7,954 nt of DNA from an uncultured Succinatimonas sp. (GCA_902465145.1 CABQMD010000035.1:1-7954); one strand, 5' to 3'. Positions 1-7,586 are shown, numbered from the stretch's first letter. Made by a program: numbers and translations. Notes: a model not told the origin generated them from the letters alone.

Positions 1-994
1 CAGGCAAATTCTCATCAACCCATTTCACGTCAGCAGAAGAACTTTGCCAACCGAGCTTTCCTGAGGCAATGATGCTCAAAAGCTCATGACGTTCCACTGT
101 GCTTACTTTATTTTCAGAGCAAAAAGCATCCAAAACTGCGGCCGCATCGTTAGGATTTAAAGCGGCATAACGTTCAAAAGCTAAAATTTTCCCGCGTCTT
201 GAGGGCACATCATTATAATTTTCAGGATTTTGACTTACGTCGGTTGCCTGCATCGCCGCTTCACGTTCTGCCCCTTCAAGATTCGCGGCCGTAGTCTGAA
301 GTTCATCTTTTGAAACTTTTCTTTTTACGAGCAGATTCTGCAAACGTCTTGATGCCGCGGCTTGGGTTAAATATCCTTTGGAATTCCAGGCCGATATCAG
401 TCCTGAGCAGGCCTCAGGATAGTTTTTCCCGCTTACATAAAGTCTTGATGCGTACGATACGGAATCGCTTCCACCTTTACCTGTCATCAAAGCAGCTTCA
501 TGCCAACGGCAGGAACGGGCTTTTTCTTTGACATTCTGCGCAAGCGGATCGGCATCGGGCATGGGATCTTGTCCCATGATCTCAAGCACACGTCCGAAAT
601 TTCCCGTACTTCCCGACATGTCCGCATAAAGATCGCTTACCAGCAACCCCAACTCACGATCTGCGCCTTGTTTTACAAATTTAAGGGCATTTTTATAATT
701 TGCGGCAGTAACGTTTGAAGCTAAAAGATAATAATCAAGATAAATGTTCAGAGGGTAATCCTTAAGTACTCCTCTTTTGAATTCCTCAACTCCCCTGACA
801 TCGCCTGCTCGTGCCAGATCGCGAGCCTCGGAATAAGCCTGACGTTTGGCCACGGACCGCTCATCAAAACTTATGAAGCCGTCAGTGATATCGTTCTGAA
901 CAGCAAAAGCCGACTGCATGCTGACTGCAAGCATGTAAAACATCAGCAAGAATACGAATGAAAAACGTTTTGCATTACCCGATACATCCGACAT
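1..994 (-). CDS. slt: Soluble lytic murein transglycosylase, Slt70-like (5' part; runs off window)
   Basis: Slt enzymes are periplasmic exolytic enzymes that cleave peptidoglycan between MurNAc and GlcNAc, leaving 1,6-anhydroMurNAc ends. Only 331 codons are visible, all in the N-terminal superhelical U domain. The SLT catalytic domain would lie beyond base 1, so activity cannot be judged. Residues 11-31 form a signal peptide ending SAFA, with likely cleavage after A31. Residues 77-89 (LKDYPLNIYLDYY) match the LKDYPLYPYLEY segment I recall from E. coli Slt. Residues 162-203, with a Cys-Arg-Trp start and LYVSGKNYPEAC-GLISAW, match the corresponding C-YYYAKW...LWLTGKSQPNAC-KLFSVW region. The ATG at 994 follows a GGGGA ribosome site 6 nt upstream and precedes the signal peptide; internal ATGs at codons 18 and 21 would cut into it. 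The gene lies 75 nt after the last transporter, with a terminator hairpin in its leader. The identification rests on remembered homology without the catalytic motif. Confidence 0.78.
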   Translation of the reverse strand, partial: MSDVSGNAKRFSFVFLLMFYMLAVSMQSAFAVQNDITDGFISFDERSVAKRQAYSEARDLARAGDVRGVEEFKRGVLKDYPLNIYLDYYLLASNVTAANYKNALKFVKQGADRELGLLVSDLYADMSGSTGNFGRVLEIMGQDPMPDADPLAQNVKEKARSCRWHEAALMTGKGGSDSVSYASRLYVSGKNYPEACSGLISAWNSKGYLTQAAASRRLQNLLVKRKVSKDELQTTAANLEGAEREAAMQATDVSQNPENYNDVPSRRGKILAFERYAALNPNDAAAVLDAFCSENKVSTVERHELLSIIASGKLGWQSSSADVKWVDENLP

Positions 995-1011
995 GATATT
1001 TCCCCGCCGTC

Positions 1012-1045
1012 AAAAAAGCCTCCTGATTTTAACATCGGGAGGCTT
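1012..1045 (-). terminator. Intrinsic terminator after the transporter operon
   Basis: On the minus strand an 8-bp stem AAGCCTCC/GGAGGCTT (arms 1045-1038 and 1023-1016) is extended by GAT/ATC after one C-A mismatch. It closes a six-base loop, and a run of six T follows from 1017 to 1012, partly shared with the stem. This is a textbook rho-independent terminator, starting about 25 nt after the stop codon of the third transporter gene. It ends 17 nt before the slt start codon, so it also lies in the slt leader. Confidence 0.88.
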
Positions 1046-1069
1046 AGATAACTCTTTGATATTTTAGGA

Positions 1070-2446
1070 TTAGCCAAAGATTTTCACATAACCTACCAAA
1101 AGAAGTGCGGCAATAATCAAAGGTAATACCAAATGGAAATACCAGTATACCGGGGTTGACGACAACATTTTAGGTCCCTGACCTAGGTTGACTTCTGCAA
1201 TGTAATTTTTCCACTGCATGCCGGTCTTGGCGGTAATAAAGAGCACCATAAAGAGAGAGCCTAGAGGAAGAATATTGTTTGAAATTAGGAAATCCTGCAG
1301 ATCCATAATGGTATCAAACCCGAGAGGATGCACGAAGGACAGGTAATTAAATCCGAATAATGCCGGCAAGGAAATCAGCATGATAAATACAAAATTGTAA
1401 ACAACCGATTTCACGCGGGAAATACCGAACACTTCCATGCAAATAGCAATGATGCTTTCATAGACTGCAATCAAAGTAGACATGGCAGCAATAAGCATGA
1501 ACATGAAGAACAGCGCTCCCCAGAAATACCCGCCTACCATGTTGGCAAATACCGTATTCATGGTAACGAACAGCAAGCTAGGACCTGCATCGGGCTGTAC
1601 TCCGTAACTAAAGCATGCCGGGAAAATCACGAAGCCTGCCAAAAGAGCCACGAATGTATCAAGAAGACCTATCCAAATTGCCTCGGATACCAAGGTATGT
1701 TTGCGATTTACATAGGTTCCGAAGATCTCAATTGATCCCTGTCCTACACTTAAAGTAAAGAAAGCCTGTCCCATGGCTGCCCACAATGCTTCTAAAAACC
1801 CGTGTTTTTCAAGCGCTGACCAGTCAGGTTTTAAATAATAGGAAATTCCTTCTAAAAATCCCGGCAACATCACCGAACGTATCGACATGAAAACTAACAG
1901 AGCTAGCAGTAACAGCATCAAAGGCTTGGTGATCTTCTCAAGACCGCGCTCAACTCCCATACCCACGATCACGAAACTCACCACCGTCACGGTGCTCATG
2001 CACACGAACATAGTCAGCGGATTTTGCAAAAGCTCGGAAAAATTGGCTGCAGCAACATCCTGGGTTAGTCCCTGCTCCACTCCTCCTGTAACGAACTTAT
2101 AGCAGTAATAGAGCAACCATCCGGTAATAAGACCGTAGAAGGACATCAGGATGTAACTTCCGGGAATAAGCCAGAACTTATTAAGATGCCAACGGGTACC
2201 GGGAGTTTCCAAGATATTAAAAGCCTTGGCAATTGAGCGTTTGGAAGATCTGCCTATGGCAAGTTCCACGGTTAAAAGCGGAACTCCTACGCCAAGCAAA
2301 AACAGCAGATAAAGCAATACGAAGATGGCTCCGCCGTATTGTCCGGTTATATAAGGAAAACGCCAGACATTGCCAAGTCCTATGGCGCAACCTGCGGCTA
2401 TAAGTAAAAAACCAAGCCGGGATGAAAATTGACTGCGTTCTGACAT
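1070..2446 (-). CDS. NSS-family sodium:amino-acid symporter, copy 3 (Gln in pocket)
   Basis: Inner-membrane neurotransmitter:sodium symporter (SNF/SLC6-type, LeuT fold) expected to import an amino acid with Na+. At 458 residues it shows 11 predicted membrane helices (roughly 11-33, 40-64, 93-118, 145-168, 174-193, 220-245, 254-282, 307-335, 345-368, 391-409, 437-457), as in the 11-helix bacterial subtype. Helix 1 carries G19-C-A21-I-GLGN26 and the gate Arg29. Tyr104 in helix 3 matches the substrate-carboxylate Tyr of LeuT. Helix 6 reads FFTLSVGQG, placing Gln236 where LeuT has Phe259. Helix 7 has Asp263 at the Na1 Asn position. Helix 8 has Ser323-Thr324 at the Na2 site. The frame extends to a GTG at 2452, but AGGGAG at 2457-2452 sits 5 nt before the ATG at 2446 and overlaps that GTG, so 2446 is chosen. 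It is the most diverged of the three copies: it has LEKITKP where the others have VERITKP, and lacks their LKRGWGFDNYLKE segment. The substrate is unknown. Confidence 0.93.
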   Translation of the reverse strand: MSERSQFSSRLGFLLIAAGCAIGLGNVWRFPYITGQYGGAIFVLLYLLFLLGVGVPLLTVELAIGRSSKRSIAKAFNILETPGTRWHLNKFWLIPGSYILMSFYGLITGWLLYYCYKFVTGGVEQGLTQDVAAANFSELLQNPLTMFVCMSTVTVVSFVIVGMGVERGLEKITKPLMLLLLALLVFMSIRSVMLPGFLEGISYYLKPDWSALEKHGFLEALWAAMGQAFFTLSVGQGSIEIFGTYVNRKHTLVSEAIWIGLLDTFVALLAGFVIFPACFSYGVQPDAGPSLLFVTMNTVFANMVGGYFWGALFFMFMLIAAMSTLIAVYESIIAICMEVFGISRVKSVVYNFVFIMLISLPALFGFNYLSFVHPLGFDTIMDLQDFLISNNILPLGSLFMVLFITAKTGMQWKNYIAEVNLGQGPKMLSSTPVYWYFHLVLPLIIAALLLVGYVKIFG

Positions 2447-2451
2447 GATCA

Positions 2452-2457
2452 CTCCCT
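2452..2457 (-). promoter_or_regulatory. Ribosome binding site deciding the start of transporter copy 3
   Basis: AGGGAG on the minus strand ends 5 nt before ATG 2446. The alternative in-frame GTG at 2452-2450 begins on the last G of this motif and could not be served by it. The site lies in the 16-nt gap after the stop of copy 2, so the downstream gene has its own initiation signal. Confidence 0.8.
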
Positions 2458-2462
2458 ATCAA

Positions 2463-3845
2463 TCATTTGCAGAAAATACCGATGTAACCCTGCGCAAAAA
2501 GCGCGACAATCACTACAGGCAAAACGATGCGGTAATATCCGCGGGCAAAACGCGGAAGTTTGATACCACGACCGGTATTTACCTCTTTAAGGTAATTATC
2601 AAACCCCCATCCGCGTTTTAAAACCACGTAAAGTACGTAACACATGGCGCCTAAAGGCAGGATGTTTTCACTTAACACGAAATCATAAGTGTCAAGAATG
2701 GTGCTGTCTCCCCCCATGGGATGAACATCCGCCAAAAGGTTATACCCCAACATGCAGGGCAAACCCAGCAGGATCACCGCAGCAAAATTGCAAACTACGG
2801 CTTTGATACGCGAGATCCCGAAGAGATCCATAGATATTCCTATGAGATTTTCAAATACGGCTATGAGGGTTGAAATTGCGGCAAATAGCATAAAGAGGAA
2901 AAACACTCCGCCCCACACAGCACCGCCTGCCATATGAGAAAAGACCGATACCAGCGTTACAAAGATAAGCCCAGGACCTGCTCCCGGCTCTATTCCGTAA
3001 CTAAAGCAGGCAGGAAAAATCACCACTCCGGCAAGCAATGCCACGCAGGTATCAAGCAAAGTGATCATGACCGACTCATAATAAAGCGAACAATCACGCT
3101 TCATATATGATCCGAAAATCTGAATCGAACCTACGCCCAGCCCCAAAGTAAAGAAAGCCTGTCCCATGGCGGCAGACAGAGTCTGTCCCAAACCGGACTT
3201 ACTCAAATTATCCAAATCGGGCTTTAAATAATAATTCATGCCTTCTGCAAAGCCTGGCAAAGTAAACGAACGAGCGGCCAGCACCAACAGCAGCACGAAA
3301 AGTAAAAGCATCAGCGGTTTAGTGATGCGCTCAACGCCCTTACGCAGACCCATGGCACAAATGCCGAAGGAAAAGACGGTCACGGCCAAAGTACATGCAA
3401 ACTGGGTCCCAGGCATACTCAGCATTTCGCCGAAGTACGAAGCAGCCTGTCCTTGATCCAAATTGCTGCCAAAAGATCCTGAAAAAACCTTCACGGCATA
3501 ATAAAGCATCCAGCCTGTTACCAATGAGTAAAAGGACATGAGCACGTAGTTACCGGCTATCATCCAGTATTTGTGCTTTCTGAAAGAAGATCCGGGGGTC
3601 AGCGTTTCAAAAGATGCCCCGAGACTTTTTCTTGAAGCACGTCCCACCGCCAGCTCTATACTGAGCATGGGCATGCCTACAAGCAACAAAAAGGCTATGT
3701 AGATGATGACGAAAAATGCTCCGCCGTATTGTCCGGTGATATAAGGAAATCTCCAAACATTGCCAAGTCCTATGGCACATCCTGCTGTGATCAGCAAAAA
3801 ACCAAGACGGGTGGAAAAACTCTCCCTTGAATCTTTTGTTTTCAT
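2463..3845 (-). CDS. NSS-family sodium:amino-acid symporter, copy 2 (Gly/Val in pocket)
   Basis: A 460-residue, 11-helix NSS transporter, the middle member of the tandem array. Helix 1 has the signature G22-C-A24-I-GLGN29 with gate Arg32. Tyr106 occupies the carboxylate-binding position in helix 3. Helix 7 has Asp265, and Ser325-Thr326 in helix 8 form the Na2 hydroxyl pair. Its helix 6 differs from its neighbours: FFTLGLGVG puts Gly235 at the LeuT Ser256 position and Val238 at the Phe259 position. Gly at the first of these is usual in eukaryotic monoamine transporters such as SERT, so a different substrate fit is plausible (inference). The N-terminus is about three residues longer than in the other copies (MKTKDSRESF). 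The ribosome site GGAGGG lies inside the last two sense codons of copy 1, only 5 nt separate that stop from this ATG, and translational coupling is likely. By eye it is closest to copy 1, sharing GLRKGVERITKP and LKRGWGFDNYLKE. Confidence 0.94.
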   Translation of the reverse strand: MKTKDSRESFSTRLGFLLITAGCAIGLGNVWRFPYITGQYGGAFFVIIYIAFLLLVGMPMLSIELAVGRASRKSLGASFETLTPGSSFRKHKYWMIAGNYVLMSFYSLVTGWMLYYAVKVFSGSFGSNLDQGQAASYFGEMLSMPGTQFACTLAVTVFSFGICAMGLRKGVERITKPLMLLLFVLLLVLAARSFTLPGFAEGMNYYLKPDLDNLSKSGLGQTLSAAMGQAFFTLGLGVGSIQIFGSYMKRDCSLYYESVMITLLDTCVALLAGVVIFPACFSYGIEPGAGPGLIFVTLVSVFSHMAGGAVWGGVFFLFMLFAAISTLIAVFENLIGISMDLFGISRIKAVVCNFAAVILLGLPCMLGYNLLADVHPMGGDSTILDTYDFVLSENILPLGAMCYVLYVVLKRGWGFDNYLKEVNTGRGIKLPRFARGYYRIVLPVVIVALFAQGYIGIFCK

Positions 3846-3850
3846 GTCAC

Positions 3851-5227
3851 TTACCCTCCGAATACGGCCACGTAACAGTTGGCTACGAGCACGGCGATCA
3901 CGACCGGCAACACAAAGCGGAAATAATTTTTACACCAGTAAGGGATCTTTATTCCTACACCGCGATTGGCTTCCTTTAAGTAATTGTCAAATCCCCAACC
4001 ACGCTTTAAGGTCACGAACAACACGTAAAAAAGAGCTCCCAAAGGCAGGATATTGTCAGAAATGATGAAATCCTCAAGATCGAGGAAAGTACTTTCTCCG
4101 CCTAAAGGGTGTACGTCGGAAAGATAATTGAATCCTAAAAGACACGGCATGGAAATGATGATGATCACGAAGAAATTGACCATAACCGCGCGACGGCGGG
4201 AAGTTTTGAAGATCTCCATGCAAATGGCAATGATATTCTCAAATACGGCAATAAGCGTTGACAAAGATGCAAACGCCATGAACATGAAGAAAAAGCCGCC
4301 CCACATCCAACCGTGCTCCATATGCGAGAAAATGGAAACCAAAGTTACAAAAATAAGGCTCGGTCCCTGATCAGGCTGTACCCCGTAGCTAAAGCATGCT
4401 GGGAAAATAATAAATCCTGAAAGCAGTGCCACCACGGTATCCAAAGCGGCTATGGTCAGCGATTCATGTAGCAAAGTATGCGAATTGCCGGCATAAGTTG
4501 CAAAAATCTGAATGGCGCCAATACCTATGGACAGGGTAAAAAAGGCCTGAGCCATGGCTGCAGAGAGGATCTCCGTCAAAGGTTTGGTCTTAAAAATCTC
4601 AAAATTCGGTGCAAGGTAATACTCGATACCCTGGGAAAACCCGGAGAGCGTCACGGAATGCAATGACAAAAAGATCAGCAGCAAGAAAAGCAAAATCATC
4701 ATCGGTTTGGTGATGCGCTCAACCCCCTTGCGCAACCCCATTGCACAGACGCAAAAGCCCAAAGCCACTACAGCTATCATGTTTATAAGCATGTCGGCAG
4801 GAGATCCCAACATGTGCATGAATTCAGCGCCGGCCTCATCTGCAGGAGTATTCACTCCGAATTCTCCGGTAAAGCCCTTGATGGAGTAATAAAGCATCCA
4901 GCCGGTTACCACGCTGTAAAACGACATGAGCACGTAATTGCCCAAAATCATCCAATACTTGTTCACATGCAGGCGTGATCCAGGTTGCTCCAATACTTCA
5001 AAAGATTCTGCAAGACTGCGTCTTGACGCACGCCCCACTGCCAACTCCATGGTAAGCAGCGGAACTCCGCAGGCTATTAAGAAGAATAAGTAGATTAAAA
5101 CGAATAAAGCCCCGCCGTACTGACCTGCAATAAAGGGGAAGCGCCATACGTTGCCAAGTCCTATGGCACAACCTGCGGCTATGAGCATAAAGCCCAATCT
5201 TGAAGAGAAATGTTCTCTCGTCGGCAT
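3851..5227 (-). CDS. NSS-family sodium:amino-acid symporter, copy 1 (Ile in pocket)
   Basis: First gene of the transporter array, 458 residues with 11 predicted membrane helices, ending directly after helix 11 (VLPVVIAVLVANCYVAVF). Sodium and gating features are intact: G19-C-A21-I-GLGN26, Arg29, Tyr104, Asp263 and Ser323-Thr324. Helix 6 is AQAFFTLSIGIG, with Ser233 and Ile236 lining the predicted pocket, a hydrophobic arrangement resembling LeuT. This copy has AAMAQ before helix 6 where the others have AAMGQ. The ATG at 5227 is preceded by a weak AAGG about 9 nt upstream; it is kept because MPTREHFSSRLGF aligns with the short N-termini of the paralogs. A terminator hairpin ends 23 nt upstream, so transcription must read through from pnp or start before the hairpin. 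Family assignment is certain. Bacterial relatives with known substrates (TnaT, Tyt1, MhsT) take aromatic or hydrophobic amino acids, but the substrate here cannot be assigned. Confidence 0.94.
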   Translation of the reverse strand: MPTREHFSSRLGFMLIAAGCAIGLGNVWRFPFIAGQYGGALFVLIYLFFLIACGVPLLTMELAVGRASRRSLAESFEVLEQPGSRLHVNKYWMILGNYVLMSFYSVVTGWMLYYSIKGFTGEFGVNTPADEAGAEFMHMLGSPADMLINMIAVVALGFCVCAMGLRKGVERITKPMMILLFLLLIFLSLHSVTLSGFSQGIEYYLAPNFEIFKTKPLTEILSAAMAQAFFTLSIGIGAIQIFATYAGNSHTLLHESLTIAALDTVVALLSGFIIFPACFSYGVQPDQGPSLIFVTLVSIFSHMEHGWMWGGFFFMFMAFASLSTLIAVFENIIAICMEIFKTSRRRAVMVNFFVIIIISMPCLLGFNYLSDVHPLGGESTFLDLEDFIISDNILPLGALFYVLFVTLKRGWGFDNYLKEANRGVGIKIPYWCKNYFRFVLPVVIAVLVANCYVAVFGG

Positions 5228-5250
5228 AGTGATTTACCTTGTCAGAATAC

Positions 5251-5287
5251 GACAAAAGCCCGGAGGGTTTTCCCTTCGGGCTTGTCG
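5251..5287 (-). terminator. Hairpin terminator between pnp and the transporters
   Basis: The minus-strand stem AAGCCCG/CGGGCTT (5283-5277 with 5262-5256) continues after one A-C mismatch as AGGG/CCCT around an AAAA loop. The T tract is only four long (5257-5254), and its flanks CGAC/GTCG can also pair, extending the hairpin with a two-base bulge. The structure is stable but the U tract is weak, so it may terminate only partly or mainly protect the pnp mRNA 3' end. Confidence 0.7.
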
Positions 5288-5310
5288 CTTAAAACTTTAC
5301 GACTGCCAAA

Positions 5311-7521
5311 TCAGTCACGTTCAGAAATTTTGCCATCATCGGCTTGTACGGCCTCTTCCTCATGAGGATAAGCCTCCATAGGCTCCTCGGGAAGATCTTC
5401 TGCAACTGCAGGAGCAGCAGTTTCCTGTGCACCGGCATTTTCTTCCTCTCTTACGGCCTTAATGGAAAGACGGATACGATCCTGATTGTCTATATCCAGC
5501 ACCTTAACCTTGACGACGTCGCCCACACGCAGATAGTCATTGACGTTTTCAATGCGCTCGTCTGCGATCTGCGAAATATGTACCAAACCGTCACGTCCAG
5601 GAAGAATGGTTACAAAAGCACCGAAATCGGTGATTCTGGCTACGGTACCTTCATAGATCTTGCCGATTTCAACCTCAATCAGAAGATCGTTAACCGCTTT
5701 TACCGCAGCCTCGGCTGACGCCTGAGATACGGCTGAAATCTTGACGGTACCGTCGTCTTCGATATCTATCTGAGAATTAGTGGCAGCCTGAATGGCTCGT
5801 ACGTTGCAACCGCCCTTACCGATGATGTCCTTAACCTTATTCACGGGAACCTTGACGGTAACCACGCGAGGTGCAAAAGGAGACATATCGCGACGAGGCT
5901 CGGGTATGGCACGGGCAATGATGTTGAGCAGGTGCTGACGGGCAGCATGTGCATCGGTCAAAGCCTGTTGCATGATCTCGCGGGTAATGCCGTCGGTCTT
6001 GATATCGCCATCACGGGTACCTGCAACCTTGAAATCCATATCGCCCAAATGATCTTCATCTCCCATGATGTCGGTCAAAATGGCAACGCGATCGCCTTCT
6101 TTTACCAAACCCATGGCAATTCCGGCTACCTGAGCCTTGCAAGGCACGCCGGCATCATAAAGAGCCAAACAACCGGAGCATACTGAAGCCATTGAAGACG
6201 AACCGTTGGATTCGGTGATCTCGGAGACCAAACGAATGGTGTAAGGGAACTCCTCCAAAGAAGGCAATACGGCACGCAAGGCGCGCTTAGCCAGACGTCC
6301 GTGACCTATTTCACGACGTTTGGGAGAGCCTATAAGACCGGTTTCGCCTACGCAGTAAGGAGGGAAATTGTAATGCATGATGAAACGGTCGCTACGGGTA
6401 CCGGTCATGTCTTCAAAGGTCTGAGCGTCACGCTCTGAACCTAAGGTACACACGCCGATAGACTGAGTTTCACCGCGGGTAAACAAAGCCGAGCCGTGAG
6501 TGCGCGGCAAAATGCCGGTTGCCACGGTAATAGGTCTAATCATGCGCAAAGTACGGCCGTCGATACGCTTCTCGCCGCTTAAAATACGCTCGCGTACCAA
6601 ATCGCGTTCCATGTTGAAGAAGATCTTGGCAATCTCGTTTTCCTGACCTTCAAGTTCCGGACGGTCGGCTATCAGCTTGGCAGTCACGGCAGTCTTGATC
6701 TCTTCAAGACGATTCTGACGCTGAAGTTTGTCGACAATGCGGTAGGCATTGCCTACGTCTTCGAAAGCCGCTGCTTTGACTGCTTCGATTAAAGCAGTGT
6801 CTTCCTCAGGAGCTTTCCAATCCCACACGGGACGATTGACATCGTTTACAAAGGCGCTGATCTCGTCAACCACCGTCTGCAACTGCTCCTGACCGTACAT
6901 CACGGCACCGAGCATAACCGACTCAGGAAGAATATTGGCCTCAGATTCAACCATAACCACGGCTTTCTTGGTGCCAGCGACGACTAAATCGAGATCCGAA
7001 CGTTTCATCTCTGAAGTGATGGGATTTAAAACATACTGACCGTCTATATAACCTACGCGGGCTGCACCCAGAGGTCCCTGCCAAGGCAGGCCGGAAGTAG
7101 CCATGGCCGCAGATGCGGCGATGATGGAAATAATGTCAGTGGGAACTTCAGGATTGGCGGACATTACCGTAACCACCACCTGAGTTTCGTTCACAAATCC
7201 AGCAGGGAAGAGCGGACGCAGAGGTCTGTCGATAAGACGTGAAATCAAAGTCTCGCCTTCTGAGGCTCTTCCTTCGCGTCTGAAGAAACTAACAGGAATT
7301 TTTCCTGCAGCATAGGAGCGCTCTTGATAGTTAACGGTAAGCGGGAAGAAATCACGGCCTTCCACGGATTCGTTGCGCTTGCAAACCACGGTTGCAAAAA
7401 CCACAGTATCGTCCATCGATGCCATAACGGCTGAATCAGCCTGACGGCCGATGGCTCCGGTTTCCAGAGTGATATTGTGCCTTCCGTATTTGAAGGTGCG
7501 GGTAATAGGCTTTAAATTCAT
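5311..7521 (-). CDS. pnp: Polyribonucleotide nucleotidyltransferase (PNPase)
   Basis: PNPase is a trimeric 3'-5' phosphorolytic exoribonuclease releasing nucleoside diphosphates from RNA, and usually a degradosome partner. The 736 residues show the full domain order: RNase PH-like core 1 (about 10-215, with FFRREGR and [11 protein letters not shown]), the all-helical linker (about 240-320), RNase PH core 2 (about 325-545), a KH domain with IIGKGG at 566-571, an S1 domain (about 620-690, GKIYEGTV and DFGAFV), and an acidic tail (689-736). Core 2 keeps [31 protein letters not shown], the phosphate-binding Ser441-443 and catalytic Asp488 and Asp494 (E. coli 486 and 492). Oddly, the usual G-(I/V)-(S/T)-ALQM-DIK that follows is reduced to G505-DIK508, six residues short. 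The frame opens with TTG at 7524, but GGAG at 7532-7529 gives better spacing (7 nt) to ATG 7521. Expression probably involves readthrough from rpsO and control at the leader hairpin. Confidence 0.98.
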   Translation of the reverse strand: MNLKPITRTFKYGRHNITLETGAIGRQADSAVMASMDDTVVFATVVCKRNESVEGRDFFPLTVNYQERSYAAGKIPVSFFRREGRASEGETLISRLIDRPLRPLFPAGFVNETQVVVTVMSANPEVPTDIISIIAASAAMATSGLPWQGPLGAARVGYIDGQYVLNPITSEMKRSDLDLVVAGTKKAVVMVESEANILPESVMLGAVMYGQEQLQTVVDEISAFVNDVNRPVWDWKAPEEDTALIEAVKAAAFEDVGNAYRIVDKLQRQNRLEEIKTAVTAKLIADRPELEGQENEIAKIFFNMERDLVRERILSGEKRIDGRTLRMIRPITVATGILPRTHGSALFTRGETQSIGVCTLGSERDAQTFEDMTGTRSDRFIMHYNFPPYCVGETGLIGSPKRREIGHGRLAKRALRAVLPSLEEFPYTIRLVSEITESNGSSSMASVCSGCLALYDAGVPCKAQVAGIAMGLVKEGDRVAILTDIMGDEDHLGDMDFKVAGTRDGDIKTDGITREIMQQALTDAHAARQHLLNIIARAIPEPRRDMSPFAPRVVTVKVPVNKVKDIIGKGGCNVRAIQAATNSQIDIEDDGTVKISAVSQASAEAAVKAVNDLLIEVEIGKIYEGTVARITDFGAFVTILPGRDGLVHISQIADERIENVNDYLRVGDVVKVKVLDIDNQDRIRLSIKAVREEENAGAQETAAPAVAEDLPEEPMEAYPHEEEAVQADDGKISERD

Positions 7522-7537
7522 CAAAAATCTCCGAAAA

Positions 7538-7578
7538 GGTCTGCTTAATTCCTGCTACTGTCTCTTTTCCTGCAGACC
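7538..7578 (-). promoter_or_regulatory. Candidate pnp leader hairpin (RNase III/PNPase control site)
   Basis: A perfect 7-bp inverted repeat GGTCTGC/GCAGACC (7578-7572 and 7544-7538) encloses 27 bases, just upstream of the pnp ribosome site at 7532-7529. In E. coli, RNase III cuts a long pnp leader hairpin and PNPase then destabilises its own mRNA; this repeat occupies the equivalent place. The enclosed sequence contains a second copy of GCAGGAA but no good inner stem, so the structure is shorter than the enterobacterial one. Its role is inferred from position. Confidence 0.45.
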
Positions 7579-7586
7579 GCTTTCCT

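Noticed and set aside
560..578. Palindrome CATGGGA-TCTTG-TCCCATG
   Set aside because: A 7-bp stem inside slt coding sequence with no T-run and no gene boundary nearby; most likely chance.
2447..2452. GTG start giving a transporter copy 3 protein two residues longer
   Set aside because: It overlaps the AGGGAG ribosome site. The ATG at 2446 has 5-nt spacing and an N-terminus matching copy 1.
2217..2462. Alternative minus-strand frame overlapping the start of transporter copy 3
   Set aside because: It lies out of frame inside a certain NSS gene. A similar shadow frame occurs at the start of copy 1 (4998-5255) because the paralogs share sequence.
5228..5310. Possible promoter for the transporter operon (TTGGCA near the pnp stop)
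   Set aside because: No acceptable -10 element at 16-18 nt spacing.
5344..5718. 124-codon open frame on the plus strand inside pnp
   Set aside because: It is antisense to the KH/S1 coding region, has no ribosome site or recognisable family, and is explained by the pnp codon pattern.
7522..7524. TTG start for pnp, one codon before the ATG
   Set aside because: Spacing to GGAG is only 4 nt, against 7 nt for the adjacent ATG.
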